Shown here one piece after another: positions 39,824 to 49,371 of a DNA stretch of 56,126 nt (the first letter of the stretch is position 1; every line of letters starts with the position of its first letter). Below the pieces are notes generated by a model. That model saw only the letters and a program-made list of their open reading frames with translations, was not told the origin of the DNA and made no database searches. The stretch is from Desulfurococcales archaeon (GTDB lineage Archaea > Thermoproteota > Thermoprotei_A > Sulfolobales > Fervidicoccaceae), in the NCBI GenBank assembly GCA_027014955.1, contig JALWDA010000018.1, forward strand, positions 1-56,126, read 5' to 3'. Both the position numbers and the translations under genes were made by a program.

Positions 39824-41683
39824 TCAAGCTATATTGACATACGCTGCCAGTAGTAGTATTGCTGCGGCAAGTAAGTGTGGTTTTATGTCGCCGAAGTCCC
39901 CTATTATTGGCTTGTACTTCTCGGTCATCACACGGAATATTATCATTATTAGTCCATAAAGTGAAGCAAGCATTACTGCCAGGTAGGACAGAACGTTCGC
40001 TGCGCCAGTTATCGGGTCTGCTATCGTGACTACATTGTAAAGAGAGTATAGTATTAGGATGACGTAGAATAGCGCCAACACGTTGAGCCATCCTGTTTCG
40101 CTTTCGACGCTCTCTGATGTTTGCGCTTCCTGCTGCAGGTTTTCTTGCGTCTGCTCCGTTTTTCCTTCCTGCTCCAATTCTTTTAGTTCTTTCTTTAGTT
40201 TGGCGAGATAGGCAACGAATAACAGTGCTATGACGCTGCCGCCTATTCCGAGCGCAGCTTCAAGCGCCCTCGTGGCTGCAGATGCACCCTCACCTGCTAC
40301 AGATTGTGCAAATACGAATGCAGAGTTGATAAACAGCATCACCAAACCCGCGGTTGCTGCAGCACTTCCCCTCTTTAGCAAGCTTGCAAATTGGCCTCCC
40401 GCTTCTGCTCTGCTTATGCCTTTTTTCAGCATATGTATTCCGATGACAAGGATTATCAGGGGTGGTAGCATTACAAGTATAGCTTGTCCTATTCTAACAG
40501 GTTGTCCGGGGGTTAGTAGTCCCCATATTGTTGTTTGCACCAGGTAGATAATCATTAGTGCACCAAACGCTGTAATCCAGGGTCTCTTTAGCGGGTGCCT
40601 ACTATCGGATTTGTCTAGAAAGGGTAGTAACACGAGTACTATTCCGGGAAGGAATAGCGTTAGTATAGCCTGTAACAGGATTGGTGTCGCCGGTATAGTT
40701 ATTATCCCCAGGTCTATTGGCTTGTTTATCGATAGGAAAACAAAGTCAGCTATCTTGTAGAAGAACAGGAAGAACCACGGCGGATATGGTGGGTGCTCGG
40801 CTGCTTCTGGGGAGTCCGGTGGAGGACCGGGTAGGGGGTTTATCAGGGGGTGTATGTTTTCCTGTGTCATAGCAACCGCGACTGCGATGAATATTGCGCT
40901 CCATAACATTAGAATTATTCCTATCATGTAGAGGAAGTTTATAGGGAACCATGGTACCAGATCCTTCCTTTTTTGATCAATTTTTTCAGGCTTTGTTCTC
41001 CACTTTGTGTCCTTATGATGGGGCGTCGGCCCATGTGCTTCGAAGAGTGAAAAGTGCAGCATAAAGAGAAGAGCTAGTAGCCCAGCGAAGAGCACGTGGA
41101 ATCCTAGTGCCCTCGTGTATGTCTCCTCGGGATTTGTGCCAAGTAGCATGTTTGATATCAAGGTACCCAAGTTCAGACCGAATATTCCGTTTATAACGCC
41201 TTTAGCTACGTTTATAGCGTCAGTGCCTACGATGTCACCCACTAACACGTATCCAAAGAACGCCGTTTGCAATGTGGTCAGTAGTAGCAATATTCCAACA
41301 AGCCATACTAACTCTCTTGGCTTTTTATAGGCACCTTCGAAGTAGTTTTTAAAGAAGTGTATATACATTGTCAGAATCATTGTGAATGCTGCATATAGGT
41401 GCGTAGATAACAATACCTTGCCGAAGGCCACGTTATTCACTATGTTCATCGTCGATTCATACGGTTTTTGAGGGTTATAATACAACAAAAGCAGAAGACC
41501 TGATATGAACAACCAAGCCATCGATGCGGCTACTAATGCGCCTAACCACATGTCAATACTGAGGTAATGAAATGGAACCCTATAAAAGGGCACCTCCTTT
41601 AGTCCTGCTCTGTCAACTATCCATTCGAAAAGACTCCCACTGTTGGAACCCGCGAGTTTCTTGAAACGGGGCATGCGTATCAC
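39824..41683 (-). CDS. Cytochrome b (bc-type complex) with long C-terminal extension
   Basis: Heme-ligand pairs STHLYAAFTMILTMYIHFFKNY and GFHVLFAGLLALLFMLHFSLFEAHG; Qo-like motif PPWFFLFFYK. Confidence 0.92.
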   Translation of the reverse strand: MIRMPRFKKLAGSNSGSLFEWIVDRAGLKEVPFYRVPFHYLSIDMWLGALVAASMAWLFISGLLLLLYYNPQKPYESTMNIVNNVAFGKVLLSTHLYAAFTMILTMYIHFFKNYFEGAYKKPRELVWLVGILLLLTTLQTAFFGYVLVGDIVGTDAINVAKGVINGIFGLNLGTLISNMLLGTNPEETYTRALGFHVLFAGLLALLFMLHFSLFEAHGPTPHHKDTKWRTKPEKIDQKRKDLVPWFPINFLYMIGIILMLWSAIFIAVAVAMTQENIHPLINPLPGPPPDSPEAAEHPPYPPWFFLFFYKIADFVFLSINKPIDLGIITIPATPILLQAILTLFLPGIVLVLLPFLDKSDSRHPLKRPWITAFGALMIIYLVQTTIWGLLTPGQPVRIGQAILVMLPPLIILVIGIHMLKKGISRAEAGGQFASLLKRGSAAATAGLVMLFINSAFVFAQSVAGEGASAATRALEAALGIGGSVIALLFVAYLAKLKKELKELEQEGKTEQTQENLQQEAQTSESVESETGWLNVLALFYVILILYSLYNVVTIADPITGAANVLSYLAVMLASLYGLIMIIFRVMTEKYKPIIGDFGDIKPHLLAAAILLLAAYVNIA

Positions 41684-41692
41684 CCATGTTCG

Positions 41693-42475
41693 CTATAGCT
41701 CAGATTTCTTAACAACCACTTTATCTCCCACAGGATCGCCACCACAAGTATTGCAAGTTCTCCCAAAAATAACTGGGCCTACTACATTAACAGCATAAAG
41801 GTTATCTGTATCTTGCTCCCATTCAAGCACTATTGTGGGCAGTGGTCTTAATGAGGGTTCTGAAAGCACTATAGCTCCCCTGAAGGGATCAAAAGCGGAA
41901 CCGTGGCACCTGCAAAAGAGTACTCCTCCACGCTCTCCAATTATGGGGGGGTTCGTTGGAAACTCGGTAGATTGACCGGGAGGCACATATTTAAGCTGAG
42001 GGTACACACAACCTAGATGTTGGCATATGGCGCTGTAAGCAACTATAGATTGCGAGGGTCCCACGCCACCTGGGAACTCGTATAGTTGCGCTGTAGCTGG
42101 CACGTGTTCTGCAAGGTTCTCTGTTTGCCCACCCACTATGTATGAAGGTTCGTTTAGAGGCTCCATGTTTAGCGGTATTCGTAGCGGTTCTACTTTAACA
42201 GGATTACCGTTCTCGTCGCCTAAATTGATAAGTATGTTAGGCGTATTCACGAGAGGATAGTTAAACAAGTACATCTTATTTACTTCGAGCTCCGACGCCT
42301 TTATAGGGTTCCCATTCTCGTCTACAAGCAGCGAGCGAGGCATCTGCGTTTCCTGCTGGGGTGGGCTTAGATACTTATATACCGGGTAGCCAAAGCCTGC
42401 CACTGTACCGACGACGCCAGTAAATGCTGCTATTTTCAGGAATCCTCTACGATCTATTCTCAGTTTTTTTACCAT
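41693..42475 (-). CDS. Rieske [2Fe-2S] iron-sulfur protein with Tat-type signal
   Basis: CQHLGC and CRCHGSAFDP cluster motifs. Tat motif DRRGFLKIAA just after the Met at 42475; the ORF-track extension to 42595 is probably untranslated. Confidence 0.92.
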   Translation of the reverse strand: MVKKLRIDRRGFLKIAAFTGVVGTVAGFGYPVYKYLSPPQQETQMPRSLLVDENGNPIKASELEVNKMYLFNYPLVNTPNILINLGDENGNPVKVEPLRIPLNMEPLNEPSYIVGGQTENLAEHVPATAQLYEFPGGVGPSQSIVAYSAICQHLGCVYPQLKYVPPGQSTEFPTNPPIIGERGGVLFCRCHGSAFDPFRGAIVLSEPSLRPLPTIVLEWEQDTDNLYAVNVVGPVIFGRTCNTCGGDPVGDKVVVKKSEL

Positions 42476-42773
42476 GGTAGCCCCCCTGGTGAGCACTACT
42501 GTTTCGATAATATTTTCGTGAAAGAAAACCACTCTTAGCAAGATATAACGTTTTTCGTCATGAAATATATGGGGTTTCAACTCTTCTTTAAACATTGTTA
42601 GAAATATTAATTATTATATAAAATTATAAACGATATCTAATTATACAAATATAACTTTGGATTAATATGGGTAATCACCGCGGAATATTCCTTACTGTAG
42701 TGTAAAAATGGACATAAGAGTTAGGTGGCACATGATTATGACAAGTACTTATGATTAGGCAAATCCATCATGG

Positions 42774-42867
42774 CGGGCCCGGGGGGATTTGAACCCCCGG
42801 CTACCGGCTTTCCACTTCTTCTTAGAAACCGCAGGCCGGCGCCCTATCCTGGCTAGGCCACGGGCCC
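42774..42867 (-). tRNA. tRNA-Arg(GCG) with 19-nt intron (42810..42828) at position 37/38; CCA encoded at 42771-42773
   Basis: Acceptor GGGCCCG/CGGGCCC, D-stem GCCT/GGGC, anticodon stem CCGGC/GCCGG, T-arm GGGGG-TTCAAAT-CCCCC. BHB central helix CUGC/GUGG and inner stem UUCU/AGAA. Confidence 0.9.
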
Positions 42868-42963
42868 TTTTTTTCATGTGATTACTCTGGTTGTGGGATA
42901 ATAGTGTTTTTTGCACAACATGCTACTGATTTTTATAATTTCCTTATTTCCTTATTATATAAA

Positions 42964-43704
42964 CTAGACTAGTCTAATTGTATGTTCCTTCAATTTTTTA
43001 AGCTCACCCGTATTGGGATTCATTACTAGTAGGCTAAAGTCCTCATTTATCCCTATTACTTTGACGATTTCATTGTTTTCAACTATGCTTACCAGGCGTC
43101 CTTGTAGTGGTGCGTGTCTTCTATATTCTTGCAACAAGTCTATTTCACGTACTTTAGTTTCTCTTTCGAGGAGAAAAAGCTCCCATAGGATATTACATGC
43201 GAGCTCATCTATACTAATGGGTTTGCCCACTAGGTTTTTCAGAGACTCTGTGGGGTATTCTGTATGGGGTGGTTCATTGTTTACATTGATTCCTATCCCA
43301 ATGGCTATTCTAGCGCTTTTTCCTCTTTCTTGTAGATTGAGAAGAATACCCCCCACCTTCCTATCTAAGCCGGGCGTGTATATGTCGTTAGGCCATTTTA
43401 TTGATAATAGTAAATTAGTTAGTTTGTAGACCGATCGTATAACTGAAAGAGGAGCTATTGCCTGATAGAGGTGTGGCTCTACCTCGGGGCTTTTTATTAT
43501 GGTCATATATAGTCCTCCTTTTGGCGATATCCATCTTCGTCCCTTTCTGCCAAACCCACTTGTCTGTTCCTCCGCTATTATTGTGAGGACTTCGTCTTCG
43601 TCTACGGAGAAGTAGTTTTCCACGTATTTCATAGTGGTGTCTATCCGTTTAAGTTTTATGAATTTCGATAACCTCAGCTTCATAAGATGCCCGCCATTAG
43701 CCAC
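42964..43704 (-). CDS. Biotin--[protein] ligase (BirA catalytic type)
   Basis: EEQTSGFGRKGRRWISPKGGLYMTII, SIKWPNDIY...RKVGGILLN, IGIGINVNNEPP. Start may be the internal Met in MKLRLSK. Confidence 0.93.
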   Translation of the reverse strand: MANGGHLMKLRLSKFIKLKRIDTTMKYVENYFSVDEDEVLTIIAEEQTSGFGRKGRRWISPKGGLYMTIIKSPEVEPHLYQAIAPLSVIRSVYKLTNLLLSIKWPNDIYTPGLDRKVGGILLNLQERGKSARIAIGIGINVNNEPPHTEYPTESLKNLVGKPISIDELACNILWELFLLERETKVREIDLLQEYRRHAPLQGRLVSIVENNEIVKVIGINEDFSLLVMNPNTGELKKLKEHTIRLV

Positions 43705-43769
43705 TCAGTGTTCTTCCAAGTAAAAATCCCTGCTAATAACCTTGTCCCAGTGATGGAGTTAGCAGTATG

Positions 43770-44192
43770 CTAAACAAGAAGTTCCAACGGCTTTATCGGA
43801 TGCTTAAGTATAGCCTCTTCGTCCATGTTCTCAATTTCTCCCATTATCTCCTCATTACGTAAAGGCGTGAACTCGGCCCAATACTCTGCTTCTTCTTCAA
43901 GCGAGAACAGTTTGGCCACCTTCAAAGCGGTTTCTCCCAGAAAGTACCTATAAGCGGTAAATGCTTGCATAACCACCATGAAGCCCTGGAGAATAACCGC
44001 ATTAAGGTCTATAGAGGATGTTCTTGTGGTGACATTCATTTCAAGTAGGCCATTTAACCTGTTCTTCTCAATACTCTTAAGTAATACCAAAAGCCTTCTA
44101 TAATCTCCTCGTGCCTTTATTTTCCCCACATGACTTCTCGACGAGTACACTTTAGCCCCCCTTTTAAAAGACGGGCTTAAAAATTGATACAA
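43770..44192 (-). CDS. Hypothetical protein
   Basis: 140-aa ORF with helical composition and acidic C-terminus; no recognised family. Divergent from the ModE-like gene. Confidence 0.5.
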   Translation of the reverse strand: MYQFLSPSFKRGAKVYSSRSHVGKIKARGDYRRLLVLLKSIEKNRLNGLLEMNVTTRTSSIDLNAVILQGFMVVMQAFTAYRYFLGETALKVAKLFSLEEEAEYWAEFTPLRNEEIMGEIENMDEEAILKHPIKPLELLV

Positions 44193-44211
44193 ATTATTCC
44201 AGGTACTCCTG

Positions 44212-44227
44212 CTGAATAATTATGCAG
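44212..44227. repeat. Imperfect palindrome CTGAATAATTATGCAG
   Basis: 16-bp palindrome with one mismatched pair in the divergent intergenic region; shares AATAATTATGCA with 30210-30221. Confidence 0.45.
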
Positions 44228-44353
44228 ACATATAGTGGGGTCATCTGGTATAATCATTTTATTCAGAATAGCCTATGTTTTCACACAAGCACGTGTTTCC
44301 CACGATTTTTGTATAGTGACACTGATTTCAAAGCCTTGCCAGGCGAGATTGCC

Positions 44354-44734
44354 ATGAATATTAAAGACGGTTGCATCCTAACCAGAGAAGGCCTGGGAGA
44401 GGCTAAGAGGCTCAAGGTTGCCCTAAAAATATATCTTGGCGTAGACGACAGTATAGTTGGCAGCAGTGGAATAATTGGCCTTCTTAAGGAGATCGAGAAG
44501 GAAAAGAGTATAAGGAAAGCCGCACTTAAAATAGGGCTCAATTACCGCAAAGCGTGGTCCAAGCTATATTATGCAGAGAAGAAGCTTGGCATAAGATTGG
44601 TTGAAAAGGGCAAAGGTCGCCAGGGAAGCAAACTAACAAAAGAAGCACATTATCTGCTCAAGATTTACGACTATGTCGTATGTAAAATAGGAGAACTAGA
44701 GAGAGAAATTGGGCTGCCCATATCGCTGAGGTAA
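44354..44734 (+). CDS. ModE N-terminal-type HTH regulator
   Basis: LLKEIEKEKSIRKAALKIGLNYRKAWSKLYYAEKKLGIRLVEKGKGRQGSKLTKEAHYLL matches the ModE/LysR-like wHTH; no molybdate-binding domain. Internal ATG 44354 preferred. Confidence 0.78.
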   Translation: MNIKDGCILTREGLGEAKRLKVALKIYLGVDDSIVGSSGIIGLLKEIEKEKSIRKAALKIGLNYRKAWSKLYYAEKKLGIRLVEKGKGRQGSKLTKEAHYLLKIYDYVVCKIGELEREIGLPISLR

Positions 44735-44752
44735 TACAAAGAGGGGGACAGT

Positions 44753-46147
44753 TTGAACGAAGTGGAGGTAATCGTACTAAGCGGCGATGATTTAAGTGGA
44801 TTATTAGAAGTGTTTAAGCATGACCAGCTTCCGAAGATTATAGTAACTTACGGCAAACCCATTAACACGTTTAAACTTGCTAGAACAAAGGGATACGCCT
44901 GGACCAACCACGTGCAAACACATTTTGCCAATCCGCCAGAGGCTACAACCAGCATACCATGGGTCAAATGGCTTGCCGACTTTCTCAAGGAAAGAGCCTA
45001 TCGATTCCCCCCTGTTTTCAGGTATAAGCCAAAGAAGAGACTGACCCGAAGAGAGTTGCTCAGGATACCAGGGTCACTAGCCGAAAATATCGCGGCCCCC
45101 CAGATGGAGACCCCTTGGAAGAGACTATCACCCGTGGTACGCAGGGCACTTTCAAGGATATACTGTGACAAAGGCGCTATTAAGCCCACGGAAGCCTTAG
45201 TTGACCCTAATATATGTGACGAGTGCGGGAGTTGTATTGCGAGGGCGCCTCCAGAGCTCATAGGTAACACTATTTTACCCTTCGAGGAAACCGCTGTTCT
45301 ACTGCGAAATTTATCTAGGAACGGGGTTAAAACCCCTATAGTATATGCTTGCCTGGATAGTGTTGACGAGCTCCTAGAGATTGATTATTATCATGAAAAA
45401 CCTGTAATAGCAATACCTTCCCCTAATTGGATCAGTTGGTATTTACCTGTACTACATGAGATAACAGGCGTTCCAGGTATACTCTTCTGCAACGCATCAT
45501 GGCGGGAAAAGACCGGTAACAGTTATCTAACAAAGCTACATGAATTGTCCTCTAAAACACGTTATTTTAAGGTGGCTAAACCTGGTGATAAGCACATAGA
45601 ACAGCAGACAAGTCCTATTGAACACCCTGTTTCCTATGAGGAAGCTGAAGTTGATGTAATTTTAACCTTAAGGGATCTTAAGGAGAAGCTTTACGGCCTT
45701 AGGGTAGGTGAGAAGGTAGAGTCATTTGAAAATACGATTCTTTATTCACATATTATTGAGTTCGATGAAAACACCTGTACCTTATGCGGAGCATGTGAAA
45801 AAGCGTGCCCATTCGATGCTATAAAGGTTGAGGAAAACGACACGGAGGCTAGACTGGTATTTAGACCATTTATGTGTATAGGTTGTTTTAACTGCCTAGT
45901 AGCCTGCCCTGAAAACAGCATAAAAAGCTTCTCCAGAGCTCAGGGTATTCGCTCGGATGTTGTATTGGCCAGAGACGTGATTTTGAAATGCGTTTCCTGC
46001 GGTAAGCCTCTAGGGCCTTCAAAAAGCATAAGACGTGTAGAGGAGAGGCTTGTGGAAAAAGGGTTCCCACCTGAACTTGTAAAAGAGTCTTCGCGATTGT
46101 GTAGCGAGTGTAAGTCAAGGGCTTTTCTAGCCAGTCGCCTCCGCTAG
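44753..46147 (+). CDS. 4Fe-4S dicluster ferredoxin-type protein of unknown function
   Basis: CTLCGACEKACPFDA and CIGCFNCLVACPENS, plus CDECGSC upstream and C-terminal CVSCG...CSECK. Confidence 0.82.
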   Translation: MNEVEVIVLSGDDLSGLLEVFKHDQLPKIIVTYGKPINTFKLARTKGYAWTNHVQTHFANPPEATTSIPWVKWLADFLKERAYRFPPVFRYKPKKRLTRRELLRIPGSLAENIAAPQMETPWKRLSPVVRRALSRIYCDKGAIKPTEALVDPNICDECGSCIARAPPELIGNTILPFEETAVLLRNLSRNGVKTPIVYACLDSVDELLEIDYYHEKPVIAIPSPNWISWYLPVLHEITGVPGILFCNASWREKTGNSYLTKLHELSSKTRYFKVAKPGDKHIEQQTSPIEHPVSYEEAEVDVILTLRDLKEKLYGLRVGEKVESFENTILYSHIIEFDENTCTLCGACEKACPFDAIKVEENDTEARLVFRPFMCIGCFNCLVACPENSIKSFSRAQGIRSDVVLARDVILKCVSCGKPLGPSKSIRRVEERLVEKGFPPELVKESSRLCSECKSRAFLASRLR

Positions 46148-46447
46148 AACCCACTCTATGTAGTCTTTATTTCCGCCTTCTATTCTCCAGTATATAACTT
46201 CTGGGACCGTGTATGGATGTATCTTTTTGACGTACTCGATGAGTTTTTCTAGGGTTTTACCACTCGTCTTTATTATGAGGAGTTCTTCTTCGTCCTCTTC
46301 TATTTTTCCCTTCCACCAATACTTGGACCTCACGTTCGCGATGTTTATACATGCCGCTAGGCGCGCTTCTAATACCTTCTTAGCAATTTCGTCTCCTTTC
46401 CCAGAAGGTGTTGTGACTAATACCACGAATGTTCCCGACTCTCCCAA
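46127..46447 (-). CDS. cutA: CutA family protein (divalent-cation tolerance)
   Basis: FVVLVTTPSGKGDEIAKKVLEARLAACINIANVRSKYWWKGKIEEDEEELLIIKT...HPYTVPEVIYWRI. Confidence 0.95.
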   Translation of the reverse strand: MGESGTFVVLVTTPSGKGDEIAKKVLEARLAACINIANVRSKYWWKGKIEEDEEELLIIKTSGKTLEKLIEYVKKIHPYTVPEVIYWRIEGGNKDYIEWVLAEATG

Positions 46448-46569
46448 ACTAAGGCACCTCCGTTTTTTATCCCCGTTTAAGTAAGATGTATTATTAGTAA
46501 TAATATCCTATTGTTATTCAACTTAAACAAACTGACAGAAACGGCTACCCTAGACTTCCCCTGTTTGGT

Positions 46570-47625
46570 TTATCCTAAGTGCTTGCGCCTCGTTTTATCA
46601 AAACATCTTTTTACTCTCTCCACAACTCTTTTCATAAGCAGTCTCTTGTAAACAAAGGGCAATATAACCCTTAGAAAACCATAGTAGAATGGGAGGCCTA
46701 TCTTAGCTCCACTTGCACGTGGGTGACCGCCCCCGCCAAGACAGACCGCTATTTCTCTGACATCCTCCCCTCGCGACCGAAGGCTGAGAGCTCCGTCAAC
46801 CCTCGCGATTATGGCTATATCAGCTCCTGTTCTCCGTAATAGGAAATTCGCCAAGAAACTTGTAGGGGGGTGTCCTTTTTCCTTCAAAATGAAGACCGCG
46901 GTGGTTTCCCCATTTTCTTCAAGTGGTAATACTTTTTTCTTTTTAAGCGCGTCAGTGTATCCCTTAAGCTCTCTGTCCATTTGCTCTTCAAGCTTGTCCC
47001 TCCAATCATCGCTCCAAATCTCACATCTAGAGAACCTTTCGAAGAGCCTCCTTCTCTCTAAATCGCCTTTAGCTCCTCTTGGAGACATGGTGACCCTGTA
47101 GAGTAGCGGTGCCAATAGATTATCCCATCTCCACACGTCTGCCGCGCAGGTTGCGCTAACCAGGTTACTAATGCAACTTGATAGCAGCTCCGGGACGCTA
47201 ACGTGCCTATACACAACCCCGGCTGCACAGGTATCCGTTTCGATGAATAATTTCACATTCTCCAAGTTTGTCAATTGGCTAATCCAGGAATCATCCCACT
47301 TGTGGTGATCGTACCATTCTACAATAACGCTTCTTCCAACCAAGTTCTTTATATAGCCTATAATGTCGCTTATTGTATCTCTGTTTGCTCCGAGGTCTGT
47401 GATCACTATTTTTTCAGGTGGCTGTTTCTGTGCTTCTAGCTCCTTTAAGACTAGATTCAGGCTATGGGGTTCAGTAAAATGTACTATAGTATCAGACCCT
47501 ATCTCGGGATCTTGCGATATCGAGTTCCCATCTTCAATAACATTCTTCATCAGACTTAAGTGATACACAACGGCTGAAACTACACCGTCCAGGTCGGTGT
47601 GCGTTATAATAACTACCTTGGCCAA
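46570..47625 (-). CDS. DHH/DHHA1 family phosphoesterase
   Basis: VIITHTDLDGVVSAVV, VEWYDHHKWDD, GGGGHPRASGAK. Confidence 0.9.
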   Translation of the reverse strand: MAKVVIITHTDLDGVVSAVVYHLSLMKNVIEDGNSISQDPEIGSDTIVHFTEPHSLNLVLKELEAQKQPPEKIVITDLGANRDTISDIIGYIKNLVGRSVIVEWYDHHKWDDSWISQLTNLENVKLFIETDTCAAGVVYRHVSVPELLSSCISNLVSATCAADVWRWDNLLAPLLYRVTMSPRGAKGDLERRRLFERFSRCEIWSDDWRDKLEEQMDRELKGYTDALKKKKVLPLEENGETTAVFILKEKGHPPTSFLANFLLRRTGADIAIIARVDGALSLRSRGEDVREIAVCLGGGGHPRASGAKIGLPFYYGFLRVILPFVYKRLLMKRVVERVKRCFDKTRRKHLG

Positions 47626-47750
47626 ACCATCGTTCTCCCTCGCAAGTCTCTGAGGGGCTCTTGTAGGCTCTTATATTTAATTACACCCTTTTTATCACAT
47701 AGTTCATAAAACTGCCTAGATGGATTATCTTTCATACGAGGCTGGGGGCC

Positions 47751-48461
47751 TTGGATTCTAGGAAATGTTCCTCTTTAGTAAAAATGGAGACTGGGCATGA
47801 ACTTCTACGGAGCGTTAGGTTGGCATATGTGTGTTCATGTTTCAAAGACAACACACCTGACTCCAGTAAGAGATCCGTGTTTGAGAAACTTCAAGATGCT
47901 TTAATGAAAAAACTTTCGAAACACCTGACCGTCGATGGCTTGAGGAGCATGCCCATCGTTAGGGCATTTAGGGATTACTACTGGAGAATAGGGATAGACC
48001 CTACAAAGACTAGACCTGCTGGCGAGGCGCTTGCAAGAAGGCTGTTGCAGGCAAGACCGTTTGGTTCCATAAACCCTATAGTGGATGCGGGTAATCTAGC
48101 CAGTGCTGAGACCATGATTCCCATCGGTATTTATGACTTGTCAAAGATCGAAGGGACTCTCATTTTAACAGTTTCTAAGGGTGGAGAGAGATTCTACCCG
48201 ATAGGGGGGAAAGAGAAGGTTCTAGGAAGAGGAATACCTATATTGGTTGATGATGCCGGGAAGGTTTTACATATCTTTCCCCACAGGGATTCACTGCTAA
48301 CAAGCGTCAGGGAGGATACCAGGTGCATTGTAGCTATTGCAGCGGGAGTACCTGAAGTTGGTGTTGATGACCTTGTCAAGGCCCTCTCCTTGTTCAAGAA
48401 CTATTCTCAAGAACTTGGTCTAGAGATAACAAGTTGGGAAGGACCGTATGTTGTTCCCTAG
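47751..48461 (+). CDS. B3/B4 tRNA-binding domain protein
   Basis: YYWRIGIDPTKTRPAGEALARRLLQ...NPIVDAGNLASAETMIPIGIYDLSKIEG typical of the B3/4 domain. Start uncertain. Confidence 0.82.
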   Translation: MDSRKCSSLVKMETGHELLRSVRLAYVCSCFKDNTPDSSKRSVFEKLQDALMKKLSKHLTVDGLRSMPIVRAFRDYYWRIGIDPTKTRPAGEALARRLLQARPFGSINPIVDAGNLASAETMIPIGIYDLSKIEGTLILTVSKGGERFYPIGGKEKVLGRGIPILVDDAGKVLHIFPHRDSLLTSVREDTRCIVAIAAGVPEVGVDDLVKALSLFKNYSQELGLEITSWEGPYVVP

Positions 48462-48504
48462 CACACTTAGACTCAACATTAAGTAGTAGCCTTGGTGATA
48501 TGAG

Positions 48505-49368
48505 TTGGAGGAACAGGTGTACACGTCATCCGAGCTTATGAGAATCTCGCTAAAAATAGCACATGATGCCTCCGCGTTTTTGAGAGAATACCGTGAAGAA
48601 CATGAACAGATATCGAAGGTCAGGGGCGAAACGTTTAGAGCCGACATACTCGCGGAGGAGCTTATTATCGAAGAACTTGGAAACCAGGGGTTCGAAGGCC
48701 TGATAGTAAGTGAGGAAATGGGCGTCAAAAAGCTTGGTGATGATGAGCTCGTGGCAATTATAGACCCGCTAGATGGGACAATTAACTATATCAGCGGCAT
48801 ACCATGGTGTTCGGTTAGCGTGGCATTCGCCGTGAGAAAGGAAGACCAACCAGGGATCGACAGTATCATTGCAGGCACAGTAGCACCCATATTCTACGGG
48901 AAGAGTATCAGTTTCTCTGTTGGCGAAGGCATATTTCTAGAGAACGAGAAAGTAAGCCGGTCTCACATAAAGAGTAACTTCGAGGGACTGGGACACAGAA
49001 TAATAGCTCTATACGAAGACGACCCTGAAGCTATTCCCAGCATTATTAAAATATATAAGGAGTTGGCAGAGCACGTGGGTGAGAAAGGCCCATATGCACT
49101 TAAACTAAGGAGCCTAGGCAGTGCAGCTATGGAGCTTGCATATGTGGGACTTGGTAAGATAGGCTATTTTGTTGACCTAAGAGCCCGCCTAAGAATAGTT
49201 GATGTAGCTGCAGGCTTAGGCATAATAAGGGAAGCCGGCGGCTGGTTTGGCGATGCGTCTGGAAATCCTCTAGTCCTTAGAGTAGACCGTGTAAGTAGAC
49301 TCAATAGCCTCATAGCAACCCATACGCGGGGAGATTATGATGTGGTTTTGAGAAGCTTGAGGGGATAA
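48505..49368 (+). CDS. Inositol monophosphatase / FBPase family
   Basis: LIVSEEMG, AIIDPLDGTINYISGIPWCSVSVAFA, DVAAGLGIIREAGGWF. Confidence 0.93.
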   Translation: MEEQVYTSSELMRISLKIAHDASAFLREYREEHEQISKVRGETFRADILAEELIIEELGNQGFEGLIVSEEMGVKKLGDDELVAIIDPLDGTINYISGIPWCSVSVAFAVRKEDQPGIDSIIAGTVAPIFYGKSISFSVGEGIFLENEKVSRSHIKSNFEGLGHRIIALYEDDPEAIPSIIKIYKELAEHVGEKGPYALKLRSLGSAAMELAYVGLGKIGYFVDLRARLRIVDVAAGLGIIREAGGWFGDASGNPLVLRVDRVSRLNSLIATHTRGDYDVVLRSLRG

Positions 49369-49371
49369 GGC

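Noticed and set aside
42476-42595. N-terminal extension of the Rieske protein
   Set aside because: The Tat-type signal begins right after the Met at 42475; the extension would bury the signal peptide.
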